Source of the DNA: Mugil cephalus
Lineage: Eukaryota > Chordata > Actinopteri > Mugiliformes > Mugilidae
Assembly: GCF_022458985.1 (NCBI RefSeq)
Contig: NC_061781.1
Location: forward strand, 18,259,001 to 18,323,000
Direction of reading: 5' to 3'
Length of the DNA stretch: 64,000 nt
Made by a program: the position numbers and the translations under genes. Below, in pieces: positions 40,265 through 50,567 of this stretch (its first letter is position 1; the number at the start of each line of letters is the position of its first letter). Below the pieces are notes generated by a model. That model did not search any database, had not been told where the DNA came from, and worked only from the letters and a program-made list of their open reading frames with translations.

Positions 40265-40310
40265 CCCTTCCTCACTTCCTTCCTTCCTCCCTTCCTTCCT
40301 CCCTTCCTTC
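40265..40310. repeat. Pyrimidine-rich (CCTT)n tract
   Basis: Imperfect tandem CTTCC/CCTT units with only C and T for most of their length. Confidence 0.85.
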
Positions 40311-41005
40311 TGTCTCAACTTCACTTTTGCACAAAAAAAAGGACTTTCTTTTCAAAAATGAATTAGCTTCTAATTTTACGGTTGGTAGAGACAGTTACGT
40401 TTTGCACTGAGTTTACTTAATGTGTGAACTGTAATTTAGGATTTATCCAGGACACTTTCAATTTGATTTAGTATTTTATTCCATTATCTATTTACTCGGC
40501 CTGTGTGAGGGGGTTGTCGTTCATAGTTAAACTTTGAGGAGACATTCCTCCAGAAGTGTTGCTCAAAGAAAGCAGAAAATTGCTATAAACAAACTGTTCT
40601 TGGAGAAAGGACTGCTTTATAGCTTCCACTTCTTGAAATAGTGGTGAAACTGTTTTAAAAAAACTTTTAAACATCTGGAAACAAGAACAAAAAGCTGCAA
40701 ATAGTAGTTTCATGCAATGACTAAACCCTCTGCACAACAACTAGAACAGTGAATTTAAATAAATTTTTTTAATGACAGACTTGGACAGATTTTTCTTTTG
40801 TGTGTGACAACATTATTGCATAGGCAGTACCTTCAAAGAGACAGCCTTGAAGTCTTGCTGGAACTGTCTGACATCCGCAAACTGTCCAGCTCAGTTTGAC
40901 TCCCAGATGGGTACCATCAAAGAGACACCAGGAGCTGGGAAACAGCTGCACGGCGTTTCTGAAAAGCTGGAGGTTTTATTTGTGGCGGTTCAGATTATCC
41001 TTTTC

Positions 41006-41051
41006 TTATTTTTAGGAGTCAGATAAATCCTTATATAAGCTAGGTGAGTCA
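41006..41051 (+). promoter_or_regulatory. fhl2: Possible second fhl2 promoter (MEF2, TATA, AP-1-like)
   Basis: TTATTTTTAG (41006-41015) is a perfect MEF2 consensus, TATATAAG (41032-41039) is a TATA box, and TGAGTCA (41045-41051) matches AP-1. The last motif is also part of TAGGTGAGT, which could be a splice donor instead. The combination suits a muscle or heart promoter. It is inference from motifs only. Confidence 0.35.
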
Positions 41052-41474
41052 TGGCGGGAGCAATAGACAATGAGGGAATGTGGGAGGGGTTGAGAAAGCT
41101 CGGAGCAGAAAGGCCGGCGCAGATTAAACGTCTCAACTGCAGCCAGATGAAAGATACTCGCCGCTACAAATCACTCTCAGATCTCATCTTGGACCACAAA
41201 TAGATCAAGGGGAAGGTGGATTACAACAGAGAGCAGCCCAATTAATAACAGAAAAGCATGAAATTAAGAAAAGAATGAAGGGAATTTCCGCTTTTTGGCC
41301 ATTTTTCTCCCCCCTTCAACCTCCTTATACGGTGAAAGCTTTGCTGAAGAAACAATGCACATGAAAAATCAGTGTGCAAAGGAATCGAAAACCTGGTCAG
41401 CGGAGGGAGAGTATTTCGGCACAGGCGGGATAACATCATTATTACAAGTGTCGTTGAAGACCACTCATGCAGCG

Positions 41475-41499
41475 ACACACACACACACACACACACACA
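41475..41499. repeat. (CA)n microsatellite
   Basis: Pure CA dinucleotide run of about 12 units. Confidence 0.95.
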
Positions 41500-41932
41500 A
41501 TGACAAGGGATACTGTGATCTGGTGCCGACAGCTGGAGGTGAGGTGATGGATGGGTCAGAGGACAGTGGCGTAGTGAGCGTTGGTATGCAGCGGGGCAAA
41601 AGTTGACTGTCTCTAAGCAGGACTGATAGGAGCTATTTATATCCACCTCATCTGTCACCTTCTGGTCCTGGCACCCGGATCAAAACGAAGGGCTGCTGGG
41701 AGATGGGAGACTAAGATTTAAAAAAACAAACAAACAAAAACATGGAAAAACCTTGAAGGATCTTTAGCAACACTAGAAAACATGACTGAGTGGAACTGAA
41801 GAAACGTCTCTCTGGTGATTTTCCCGGCAAAGCAGATGAGACTCACATGAACATGCTTAAAATATTTATTTTTTTTTTTTTTTTTTGCTGTGTCTCGTGC
41901 CTCTCTCTCTCAGGTGAACAAACCCGGGCAAA

Positions 41933-43402
41933 ATGACCGACCGCTACGACTGCCACTACTGCAAGGAGTCCCTGTTTGGGAAGAAGTACGTCCTGAGGGA
42001 GGAGAATCCCTACTGTGTGAAATGCTACGAGAGCCTGTACTCCAACACCTGTGAGGACTGCAAGAAGCCCATCGGCTGCAACACCAGGGTAAGAGATGTC
42101 AGAGGAATATCTAGATAAAAAGTGTTTCTGATCAAAATAAACGAGTCAGCCTCGCTCTAAATGTGCAACTGATGTCCCCCCCTCTAGGATCTGTCCTATA
42201 AGGACCGCCACTGGCACGAGGACTGTTTCAAGTGCTTCCAGTGCAAGCGCTCCCTGGTGGACAAGCCCTTCTCCACCAAGGATGAACAGCTCCTCTGCAC
42301 CGAGTGCTACTCAAATGAGTATTCCTCCAAGTGTCATGAGTGCAAGAAGACCATCATGCCAGGTGAGGGGAAAAGAGAATCTTTGAATTTGGAAGATGGA
42401 ATAAATATACTAAAGTCTGTGCAAAATGTCATATGGCGTGCAAATGGAAAAGAAAAGAATACCATTCATTGTTATTCTTTGGGCTTGCGCCGATTCAGCA
42501 TCCCTCAATATGTGTAGCAGGTTAATAAAGCACATGCCCGGACAACTATTAAGTCTTTTGATACTATTCCATGGTCAAGTGAGTTTTGTGCCTTTGAGAA
42601 ACTATTGACTACTAAAATAACTTGCATCTTATGAAGAATCTCTTAGTACAGCATATGATGTGACACATAACTGAAAGTACACGTGTGCCTATTAAATATT
42701 TCTCTACCATCCATTTCTGAAGGCTCCAGGAAGATGGAGCACAAGGGGAACAGCTGGCACGAGACCTGCTTTACCTGCCAGAGATGCCAGCAGCCCATCG
42801 GCACCAAGAGCTTCATCCCTAAGGATAACCATAACTTCTGCGTGCCCTGCTATGAGAAGCAGTTTGCCATGCAGTGTGTGCAGTGCAAGAAGGTAAACAC
42901 CCAGTTGTTTGCACCATTTTTCTCCAATATGCGTGTTCAGAAAAGGGGTTTACAATCACTGTTCCCTCTCACTAGCCCATCACCACTGGCGGCGTGACCT
43001 ACCATGACCAGCCCTGGCACAAGGACTGCTTCCTGTGCACTAGCTGCAAGCAGCAGCTGTCTGGCCAGAGGTTCACCTCTAGAGATGACTTTGCCTACTG
43101 CCTCAACTGCTTCTGCAACCTTTATGCTAAGAAGTGCGCCTCCTGCACCACCCCAATTAGTGGTAATTATAGGTCTTCCTGAATTTAGAAATTATTGATT
43201 ATAATGAGGTTCTCGGTTATAATTATTATTATTTTTTTTATTATTCTCAGGTCTTGGGGGAAGTAAGTACATTTCCTTCGAGGAGCGCCAGTGGCACAAT
43301 GACTGCTTCAACTGCAAGAAGTGCTCCGTGTCCCTGGTTGGGCGTGGCTTCCTCACTGAACGTGACGATATCCTGTGTCCGGAGTGTGGCAAGGACATCT
43401 GA
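41933..43402 (+). CDS. fhl2: Four and a half LIM domains protein 2
   Basis: FHL2 is a LIM-only cofactor that shuttles between nucleus, focal adhesions and the sarcomere, and binds integrins, androgen receptor, beta-catenin and SRF. Five coding exons join in frame: 41933-42088, 42188-42362, 42723-42892, 42976-43162 and 43251-43402. They give 279 residues, the length of human FHL2. The half LIM uses Cys7, Cys10, Cys28 and Cys31; four full LIM domains follow at about 40-92, 101-153, 162-212 and 221-275. The ending ILCPECGKDI and the block RQWHNDCFNCKKC are near identical to human FHL2. All junctions are GT-AG. The ATG at 41933 follows an acceptor at 41911-41913. fhl2 converges on the ashwin gene. 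Which teleost duplicate it is remains open. Confidence 0.96.
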
Positions 43403-44200
43403 TCTGTCCCGTAGGCTGACAGATGCATCTGACTGGACGACTGCCAAATACTAGCGTAGCATCTTTGCTACCTAGCGTTGTTATGAACGTACACTGTTGT
43501 ACGCTATGAAATACATACTACTAACTAACAGTGTTATTTTAATTTGGAAACTTTATTCAGACTAAATGCTCACCATTTGAGAGAAAAAAAGTGAATAGCA
43601 ATTAAAAAAAAAATCTATGTTAGCATGAATGTAAAGTATGAAATGTTTGCAGGTATATAACGTATGATGCATTCTGAAACAAATCCGCAATATCAATGCA
43701 CACCATCAGCTTCAAAGTGTGATAATGCTGCTTTGTGCATGGGCTGGACAAGTTTGTGAGAGAGTTCTGCAAGTAACCACATAAATATGAAAAGTGCATC
43801 TTTATTGTTATAAATTGTAATTATAGAGTTGTGCATGAAATCAAATAAATTTAAGAAATGCTAGAGCAAAAACAAAACAGGTCGGGTCCATTTTTTTCTT
43901 TTCTGTTGATATGAGTATGATCAAAAATCACATGCAAATGCAATAGAAACATGACCGCTGAGTAGGATCTGGTGGCATAAGAAACTTAGGCCACAGAGCT
44001 GTAGAGATTTTCACTGTAATTAAAACAGAAAATGTGATTCCTTATATTATGGATTTATTTTAAAAAAAAAACAAAAACATATCATTTCAAAATGCTTGCT
44101 CCTGTGCATTTGTGAAGTCTGTTTACATCAATAACCTCAAAGTCACTTTATCCACTGCAATAAATATACGTTAAAAAGACAGCATCCTTTGTTCTTTGTC
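43403..44200 (+). other. fhl2 3' UTR and convergent intergenic stretch
   Basis: AATAAA signals at about 43843 and 44160 could end the fhl2 transcript. On the - strand the AATAAA complement at 44052-44057 could end ashwin, so the two 3' ends may overlap. The sequence is AT-rich and non-coding. Confidence 0.45.
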
Positions 44201-44235
44201 CTCATTTCAATAATAATAATAATGATTAAGGGAAA

Positions 44236-44265
44236 AGTCATAATGTTATGCCTGATCAGTGTATG
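44236..44265. mobile_element. Inverted-end dispersed repeat, copy 5 (solo end)
   Basis: Only the terminal motif GTCATAATGTTATGCCTGATCAGTGTA is present, next to an (AAT)n run. It is a truncated copy of the family seen at 209, 19311, 25788, 36920 and 52999. Confidence 0.6.
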
Positions 44266-44849
44266 TAAGGTATGTACAATATTACATCACACGTGTATTT
44301 AAAAACCCTGAACAATTTTGTGAAACAGCACTGAAAAAAAAAACAGATCTCAGTGTAATGGATAACAAAACTGATGAATATTAATTATCAAAGGACGCCT
44401 ACTTTGACTTCAAAAGGTTCAGCGAACAAAATCGAAAAAGTTACAGTTTAATTTGCGGTTTGTTTTCTTTCACATCACTGGATAAGAACCGTCTCACAAG
44501 TCAAGAAACTCACCAAGTCATCCAGTACCTGAAGCCCGTTCACCTAAATCCATACACAAAAACAGACATTTCGATGTGTGGGATCTGATGTGCGTTGATG
44601 ATGATCGTTGATGGTAAGGGCACTTGAGGTTGTGGAAAGCAACGAGGAAGCTCACGACTTCGAAAGCTGCCTCAGCATCACGCCGTCGTGTCATCCCTTT
44701 AAACTCAACGAGAGCGGCGAGACGCTTTGAGACACAGCTATAAGGGACAGCCAAGGAAGGGGGCGCCGAGAGGTCGGAGTCAGGGAGGGGAGTGATCTGT
44801 CCACCACAGCCTGAGCTCCTGTCAGGGCCGCATCAACGGGGGTCAGAGG

Positions 44850-46667
44850 TCAGGGCCATGTCACATGCTGGATCTTTTTCTTCACTTCTGGAGACTCCAG
44901 CGCATTCTGAAGAGAAAGATGAAACTACAGGTATAATCAATACAGCAATGCAATATTGATTTTTAGACAGTTTAATTGGTGTTTCAATGTACTATGTTAC
45001 CAAATTCTTCTTTTATGAATACTAAACAATATTATTTTAATTTACTTTTTAATATATCACACGTCAAAGAACTACATCTCCCATTAAGGGGTTGCGTCAA
45101 ACATACAAGATCATCTTCAAAAATCTGGTGCAATAAAGTTCCTACCGAGGAGTTTGCTTCCCGTTTGAGGTTTGCTGCGTCAGTGCTGCGATGAGCGGAT
45201 GACGCTGAGGAAGATGTGTTGCCTGACAGCTTGCGGATGGGGTTGGACAGATTTGCAGCTGGCGGGGGTTTTAACCTGTCTGTGATTCCTGTTGACGCAG
45301 TGGTTCCCTCTGGTTTCTTCACTTTCAGTGGCCCAGACCGAGAGGAACTCCCATCAAAGACGATCAGAGGCCTTTTCCTGTTCTGGTCATTACTGGAGCT
45401 GGAAATTACCGAATAATAATATTCATCCGCTCTCGTTCCAGTGAAATGAATTCATCTTGACTTTATATTTGTAGCACAAGAAATGTTGCTCTGTGCTGGT
45501 GAAGTGTTTTTCTTTTTTTTGTGACTTGAGGCATTTGTTGTTGGAGCGGGTCATCAACTTCATATGTATTGTTCTTTCTGGACCCGTTGTCTGAAGGACT
45601 GGCCACTTTGACATGTATCTCTATCTCTATCTCCATCTAGTGTGCACAGTATTACCAAGGTGTGACACATTCACCAAGCCAGGCTTTAATGCCACAGTAT
45701 TTCTGAGCATCATGACATTTTACAGTAAAACGTTTGTACTTGTCCCACAAACACATGTTTGTGATATAGGCTAAGTTGAAATAACTGGATCAGCACTAGA
45801 TGAACTGATCCACCCCATTAGACTTAATTACAGACACTAATTTAACTAAAAAACTAATTTAACAACTAATTTAACTAGTCAAGTAAAGGCAGTCGCTGAT
45901 GTTTGTTGTAAAACAGACAGATGTGTGGCTGTACTGAAGTCGCAGTGCATCCTAATAACTGTAAAAGCTCATTTTAAATCTGTGATAAACAGATGGAAAC
46001 AAAGAGGGTTTTGCTGGCAGAATCAAATTATTTAAGTCCTTTGTCCTGCATCAAAATCCCCAGAAAAAATATATCTTCTTTACAACCCACAAGGCTCTAT
46101 TACACCCTATGATGTCACAGGGAGTTTACATTAGGAGTAATTAGTTGCACACGAAACCACAAACATCCTGAAAGCTTGCAGTGTGTACAGATCGGTGTCT
46201 GACCTGCAACCAGCCGCCGTCTGTCTCCTGTCTCGGCTCTTCTCCATCCTCCGTCCCCAGCGGTTGTTTGGTAAAGTCCTCTGCGGCAGAGGGATGACAT
46301 GCCGGAGGTACAGCTCTGTGAGCAGGTCTCTACTGCCACAGTCTCTGGTACACACATTTTTCTGATTCAGAAGGGGGGGAAAAAACACAGTTAGCTCACC
46401 TCAACATGTGAAACACGAATCATTATCTAGTGTTGTCATAAAAAGATATGTATGGGTCTATCCTGGTTGTTAGCTTTCATGCTAACATTTCTGTATTCTT
46501 AATTTATTTCCACGTTAAATGACACGTCCTACGTTTCTCTTTAAACGCCGACTCACCTCACTTAATATTAGCCGCATGAAGTCTAGAGACAGTAGCTCAG
46601 GGTGCAGTAAGTGATCCACGTCCGAATTACAAACAGCCTTCCCATTTTCTTCCGTGGAAGCCGCCAT
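44850..46667 (-). CDS. Ashwin (C2orf49 homologue)
   Basis: Ashwin is a small nuclear protein, first described in Xenopus embryos and found with tRNA-ligase complexes in mammals. I reconstruct four exons: 46557-46667, 46204-46361, 45146-45398 and 44850-44906 (stop included). All have GT-AG borders and consistent phase, giving 192 residues; human is about 232. Family marks are LLHPELLS in exon 1, the block [16 protein letters not shown] in exon 2, [12 protein letters not shown] with DRLKPPP in exon 3, and the ending [10 protein letters not shown] in exon 4. The start MAAST has a good context (AAACATGG). An in-frame ATG 12 codons upstream (46703) exists but has a weaker context. The middle of exon 3 is serine-rich and shorter than in mammals. 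The mammalian symbol is C2orf49. Confidence 0.92.
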
Positions 46668-46727
46668 GTTTATCGCTGCCTTTCTTCTTCGTTGGTGTTT
46701 CACAGCAGTGACGCTGATCTCACACTA

Positions 46728-46743
46728 TTGCCTCCTGCTGGAC
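46728..46743 (-). promoter_or_regulatory. CTCF-like motif at the ashwin promoter
   Basis: The complement GTCCAGCAGGAGGCAA matches 12 of 14 positions of the CTCF core. It lies about 60 bases upstream of the ashwin ATG. Confidence 0.35.
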
Positions 46744-46800
46744 TTGTGAAATTTGTGGGGGAAAAAATAAAATAAAATAAAAAATAAATAAAGGAGTGCT

Positions 46801-47127
46801 ACGAAAGAGTATTAGGGCCACCCATGAGAAACAATTTGATGTATTTCTGTTTTTCCATCATGCACTTCGACAAACAGGTCGAAATGTTCAGATCAAAGTG
46901 GACCTCCAAACCACAGAGAAGAGTATTAGGGCTTAATAAAAATTAATAATAAAAAAGAATGTAAATTGTATTGTGATTATTTTTTCATTTATATTGTTTC
47001 CGGTTTGTATGTCAACTTTTTTCAACTTTTCTCTCAAAGTGCATGATGACAAAAATCTACCTAATCTCTTTATTTATTATTATTTGTTTGTTTCTTTCTC
47101 ATGGGTGGCATTAATACTCTTCTGTAG
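46801..47127. mobile_element. MITE with ~30-bp inverted ends
   Basis: The left end (GAGTATTAGGGCCACCCATG) is matched in inverse at the right end (CATGGGTGGCATTAATACTC), about 29 of 33 bases. Flanking 8-mers GGAGTGCT and GGATTGCT differ at one base, like a hAT-type target duplication. A further GAGTATTAGGGCTTA lies inside at 46921. There is no transposase frame. Confidence 0.65.
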
Positions 47128-47507
47128 GGATTGCTGCCCACCACACAGATACTTTGTTATCAGAAATATTAGGATGTCAGACTGCAGACTTCTGATCTGC
47201 TGCCAATTTACAAACACACCATTTTAGCAATTATTTCAGAAGCTACAGTGCACAAGCTATGTTCACAACAGCTTGGGATTTAAGATATGCTAAGATTCCG
47301 GGTTCTCATACGTATGTTTTTTTGTTTGTTTGTTTTTTTCAAATCAATAATCGCACAAGTTCACAAACTGGTTGCATGTGTTGTAGTAAGAGGATAATTG
47401 TGACATTGTTAGTGCAATTAAACTACAACAATTAAAAACATATTTGCCCTTTTTATACTGACAGTATTTAGGACAGTCAAGTCTTTTTTGTACTTTATTT
47501 TTCAAAG

Positions 47508-47550
47508 AATTTCCCTTGTGGATCATTAAAGTCTACCTAAGTCTAAGTCT
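47508..47550 (+). repeat. LINE-type 3' tail
   Basis: AATTTCCCTTGTGGATCATT followed by AAAGTCTACCTAAGTCTAAG resembles the ends of L2/Rex-type fish retrotransposons, which finish in short tandem repeats. Confidence 0.5.
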
Positions 47551-48199
47551 TACATTAAAATTACATTGGATTGTATTAAATGTAATAAATTATTTTTCAG
47601 TTCTTCTTCCTTCAGTTTCAAGTCATAGCCGAAGATCAGTGAACAATTTAAAACATTTTAAGCTGCTGGTGTATCCATCAGAGCTGACAGGATTATTCAG
47701 AATTCTGTGGTTATGATGTGCGTCATGTTTTCAACAGCATTCATTATGCTTTCAGTATTAAAACTACATTACCAGCCTATTATGCTTCTTCTCATCAGCA
47801 CTTAATGACATTTTTCATTATCATCTTTCCATGACATTGAATTCAGTGGATGATATAAGTGAATTCGTTTGCCACGACCAGCACCATCGTCCTGTTTTGT
47901 GCTGCACACAACTTCTGTTTGGTTTCCACAGGTTCACAGTAAACACGTATTTATACAGCCGCCTCAAAGTGACTCTTAAAACTAATTCATGCATTTGTTA
48001 TTTCCAGGCTGAACCGCTGCATTTCCTTTCTCGTCTAAATAATTCTCTTAAAACCCCTGCAGTGAGTGGATTCACTGGAATTAGCGAGATATCATACTTT
48101 TCCAATTTCTGCTCCTCCTCATTGTCTCCCTGTAAAAACGTATTATTTATAATGAATATATCATATTTATTATAATTTATTTTATTGTAAATCCACTTC

Positions 48200-48350
48200 C
48201 TCGCAGACAAAACCCTCAATGGCCGAGCTCAACCTTATCTTAAAGACCTCATTTCACCCCCACAACGCTTCACTATTAAGAGTCCTCGACTATCAGGCTC
48301 TTCTCCTGAGGCGCCAGCTCTCTGTGTGGGGTCAGGAGGCAGGTGACCTC
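48200..48350 (+). pseudogene. Degraded non-LTR retrotransposon fragment
   Basis: One frame reads DKTLNGRAQPYLKDLISPP, similar to the conserved KxLNGLAPxYLxDL block near the C-terminus of L2/Rex-like reverse transcriptases. The frame cannot be followed far on either side, so this is a broken copy. Confidence 0.5.
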
Positions 48351-49318
48351 TCTACTTCTGAAGCGTGTAGTTAAGTCCAACTTAGGTGACCCTGAACCTA
48401 ACCATCTATGCGTACAGAGAACAGTTTTCTCTTGCAAAATTCTGCCGCTAGATGTTTCAGGTTCTGTGAAGGGCTTCATTTTTCTAATCCAATTTCCCAA
48501 CCTCCCCCAAGTTTCCATCTGCTCCGTGTGTTTTCTTCAATATAGTACACACAGTATATATTCCTCCACTTTGAATAGACATCTAGTATCCCAGCAACTC
48601 ATTGGCCTATTTCCATTATCTACCTTCGGAGCTTTATGTACATAGAGTTTTTCATCCAAGCACTCTGTCAATGCGACCTCATTTCAAAGCCGTATTTATT
48701 TACCCGGTTTCATCATTCAGAAAATCATAATGCATTCAAGTAAACATTCACACCTCAGTAACTGAACCACGTCTTTGTTGACACACGCATGGAGGAAAAA
48801 AAAAATGACAAAAGGTTTGTACACAAGTTTCATTAAACGTGTTTTTTTTTTGTGTTGTTTTTTTTTTTCCTCTAAAGCTGTCGGACTTTCTTCTTAGAAA
48901 CATCACCGGACGATAATACTGCACGCTCGTTTCCCCCGAGGAACTCACCACAAAACTGACAAAAAATAATCACCACCACCACTAGAAGTTAGTAGTTTTT
49001 ACACTGAAGATTGAGTCTGAAACGACAGGATAACACTTCAGGGACAATATATTAAACACAGAAGTGGACTGACAGTGTAGGCAGTGGCTGCTATGCTGTG
49101 GTGATCATGAATATAAGTCCGAGACTCACAGGAATGGTATTTATTTGTGGAAAAAGCAGAAATAATAATGGCGTTTCCCATGAAGTCCTTTCTGTCATTG
49201 AACAGTCATCCTTGTGGTGCTAGTACACTGTCAAGAAGACGCACTTTAAAGTGTAGCATCCGAACGCTTATTGACAACAATTATTAACTTGGTGAGAGTC
49301 AACAGTAGCTCAGCCTTG

Positions 49319-50479
49319 TCACACAGCCGACTGTGTCTCGCTGCACACGTAAATGTTGCTGGGTCTCACTCTCCTGTGGCTCCTGCCTGGCACCCTGGGA
49401 CACAGTCTGCAGCTTTTGGGAATGAACTCCTGACAGGCCTCCCTGAATTTCCTGATCCTCCAGCAGTAGATGACCGGGTTGAAGACCGTCTTCAGGTAGC
49501 TGAGCCACAGGGCGCCTATGCTTATCGGGTAGAAGACGGAGCTGTAGTAGAACTGTCGGCTGAACACGGCCAGCAGGCTGACCACCGTGTGCGGCAGCCA
49601 GCACACGGAGAAGCCCACGAAGAGGATGAGGATGGTGGTGAAGGCCCTGGTTTTGAAGCTCATGTCCACCTTGATCTGGGGTGGCCGCTGCAGACCGGTG
49701 AGTCTCATTTTGCTAACTTGGTTGAGGGCCGGCAGGCAGGAGTGCTCGCTGGTGTGGTTGTGGATGCGCAGGGTGTTGCGGCGCACCGTGTTCAGGATGC
49801 ACATGTATGAGTACAGCATGACGGCGAAGGGCACGAAGAACACGGCCACGGCCAGCAGCACCGTGTATCCGCGATCTGCCAGGGACTCGCTGTATCCCAG
49901 GACGCACTGCGGTGCCCACGCGCCCCCAATGCCGGCGGCGCCCGTCCTCCACCCGACTACAGACGGCAGGGACACGCACAGGCTCAGCACCCACGAGCCC
50001 GCGATCAGAAGCTTAGCTCTGTGCGGGGTCAGCTTGTCCTGCCGCTGCACGATGATGAGGAAGCGGTCCACGCTGATTATGAGGAGGATGGACACGCCCT
50101 CCAGGACAAACAGCCAGTAGAGCATGATGGAGGCCCGGCAGAACCCGCTCCCGAAGCTCCAGTCGGCCGTGGCCACGGTGACGGCGGTGAAGGGCATGCA
50201 GAGCAGAGACAGCATAATGTCAGAGAAAGCCAGCGTGGCGAGGAGGAGATTGATTGCGGAACGCATGGCAGGCTTCTGGTAAACAATCAGACACACGATG
50301 GCGTTGCCGAGAAAACCGATAGTGATCATAAAGATCATTATGGCTGCCAGGGTCACGCGTAGAGTGACTGATATGAGAGGAGTTGCGGCCTCCGACGGGA
50401 GGCTTTCCGACGGTTCCTCCATGTTGTTCGGCTCCATGAGGTCGCACTCCTCCAACAGGCTTTCGTTGCAAAAAGCCAT
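49319..50479 (-). CDS. gpr45: Orphan G protein-coupled receptor 45
   Basis: This is a class A orphan receptor of the GPR45/GPR63 pair, enriched in brain in mammals. One exon encodes 386 residues with seven membrane segments. Visible landmarks are GNAIV (TM1), LAFSDIM (TM2), VDRFL in place of DRY at 138-140, Cys114 and Cys192 for the extracellular disulfide, CWLPH (TM6), NPVIYCW (TM7), a possible N-glycan at Asn5, and the GPR45-type tail PSNIYVCSETQSAV. GPR63 is the close alternative, but the tail and the neighbours favour gpr45. The start is the ATG at 50479 in a GCCATGG context; the frame stays open five codons further but without an ATG. An acceptor at 50569-50570 gives a short 5' leader. 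A polyadenylation signal complement lies at about 49140. Confidence 0.95.
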   Translation of the reverse strand: MAFCNESLLEECDLMEPNNMEEPSESLPSEAATPLISVTLRVTLAAIMIFMITIGFLGNAIVCLIVYQKPAMRSAINLLLATLAFSDIMLSLLCMPFTAVTVATADWSFGSGFCRASIMLYWLFVLEGVSILLIISVDRFLIIVQRQDKLTPHRAKLLIAGSWVLSLCVSLPSVVGWRTGAAGIGGAWAPQCVLGYSESLADRGYTVLLAVAVFFVPFAVMLYSYMCILNTVRRNTLRIHNHTSEHSCLPALNQVSKMRLTGLQRPPQIKVDMSFKTRAFTTILILFVGFSVCWLPHTVVSLLAVFSRQFYYSSVFYPISIGALWLSYLKTVFNPVIYCWRIRKFREACQEFIPKSCRLCPRVPGRSHRRVRPSNIYVCSETQSAV

Positions 50480-50567
50480 GGCAGCTACTGTCAAAGGATG
50501 TCAGCCCAGGAGAACATGATTCATCACGGCTGAGACGTACTCCAGTGGATGGCGTTCCATGGCAATA

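Larger units (their letters stand above)
39968..41913 (+). other. fhl2 5' intron
   Basis: The interval between the proposed exon 1 and the coding exon contains a CTTCC-rich tract (40265-40310), a (CA)n run (41475-41499), and a MEF2/TATA/AP-1-like cluster near 41.0 kb. I see no coding sequence. Confidence 0.45.
47128..49139. other. Intergenic region between ashwin and gpr45
   Basis: AT-rich DNA with two retrotransposon-like remnants (47508-47550 and 48200-48350). In mammals TGFBRAP1 lies between these two genes; I see none of its exons on either strand. Confidence 0.5.

Noticed and set aside
49271..50362. Long + strand open frames opposite gpr45
   Set aside because: They are antisense shadows of the GC-rich gpr45 coding exon.
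50480..50494. Longer gpr45 start with five extra residues
   Set aside because: The upstream codon is TTG, whereas the ATG at 50479 has a strong context.
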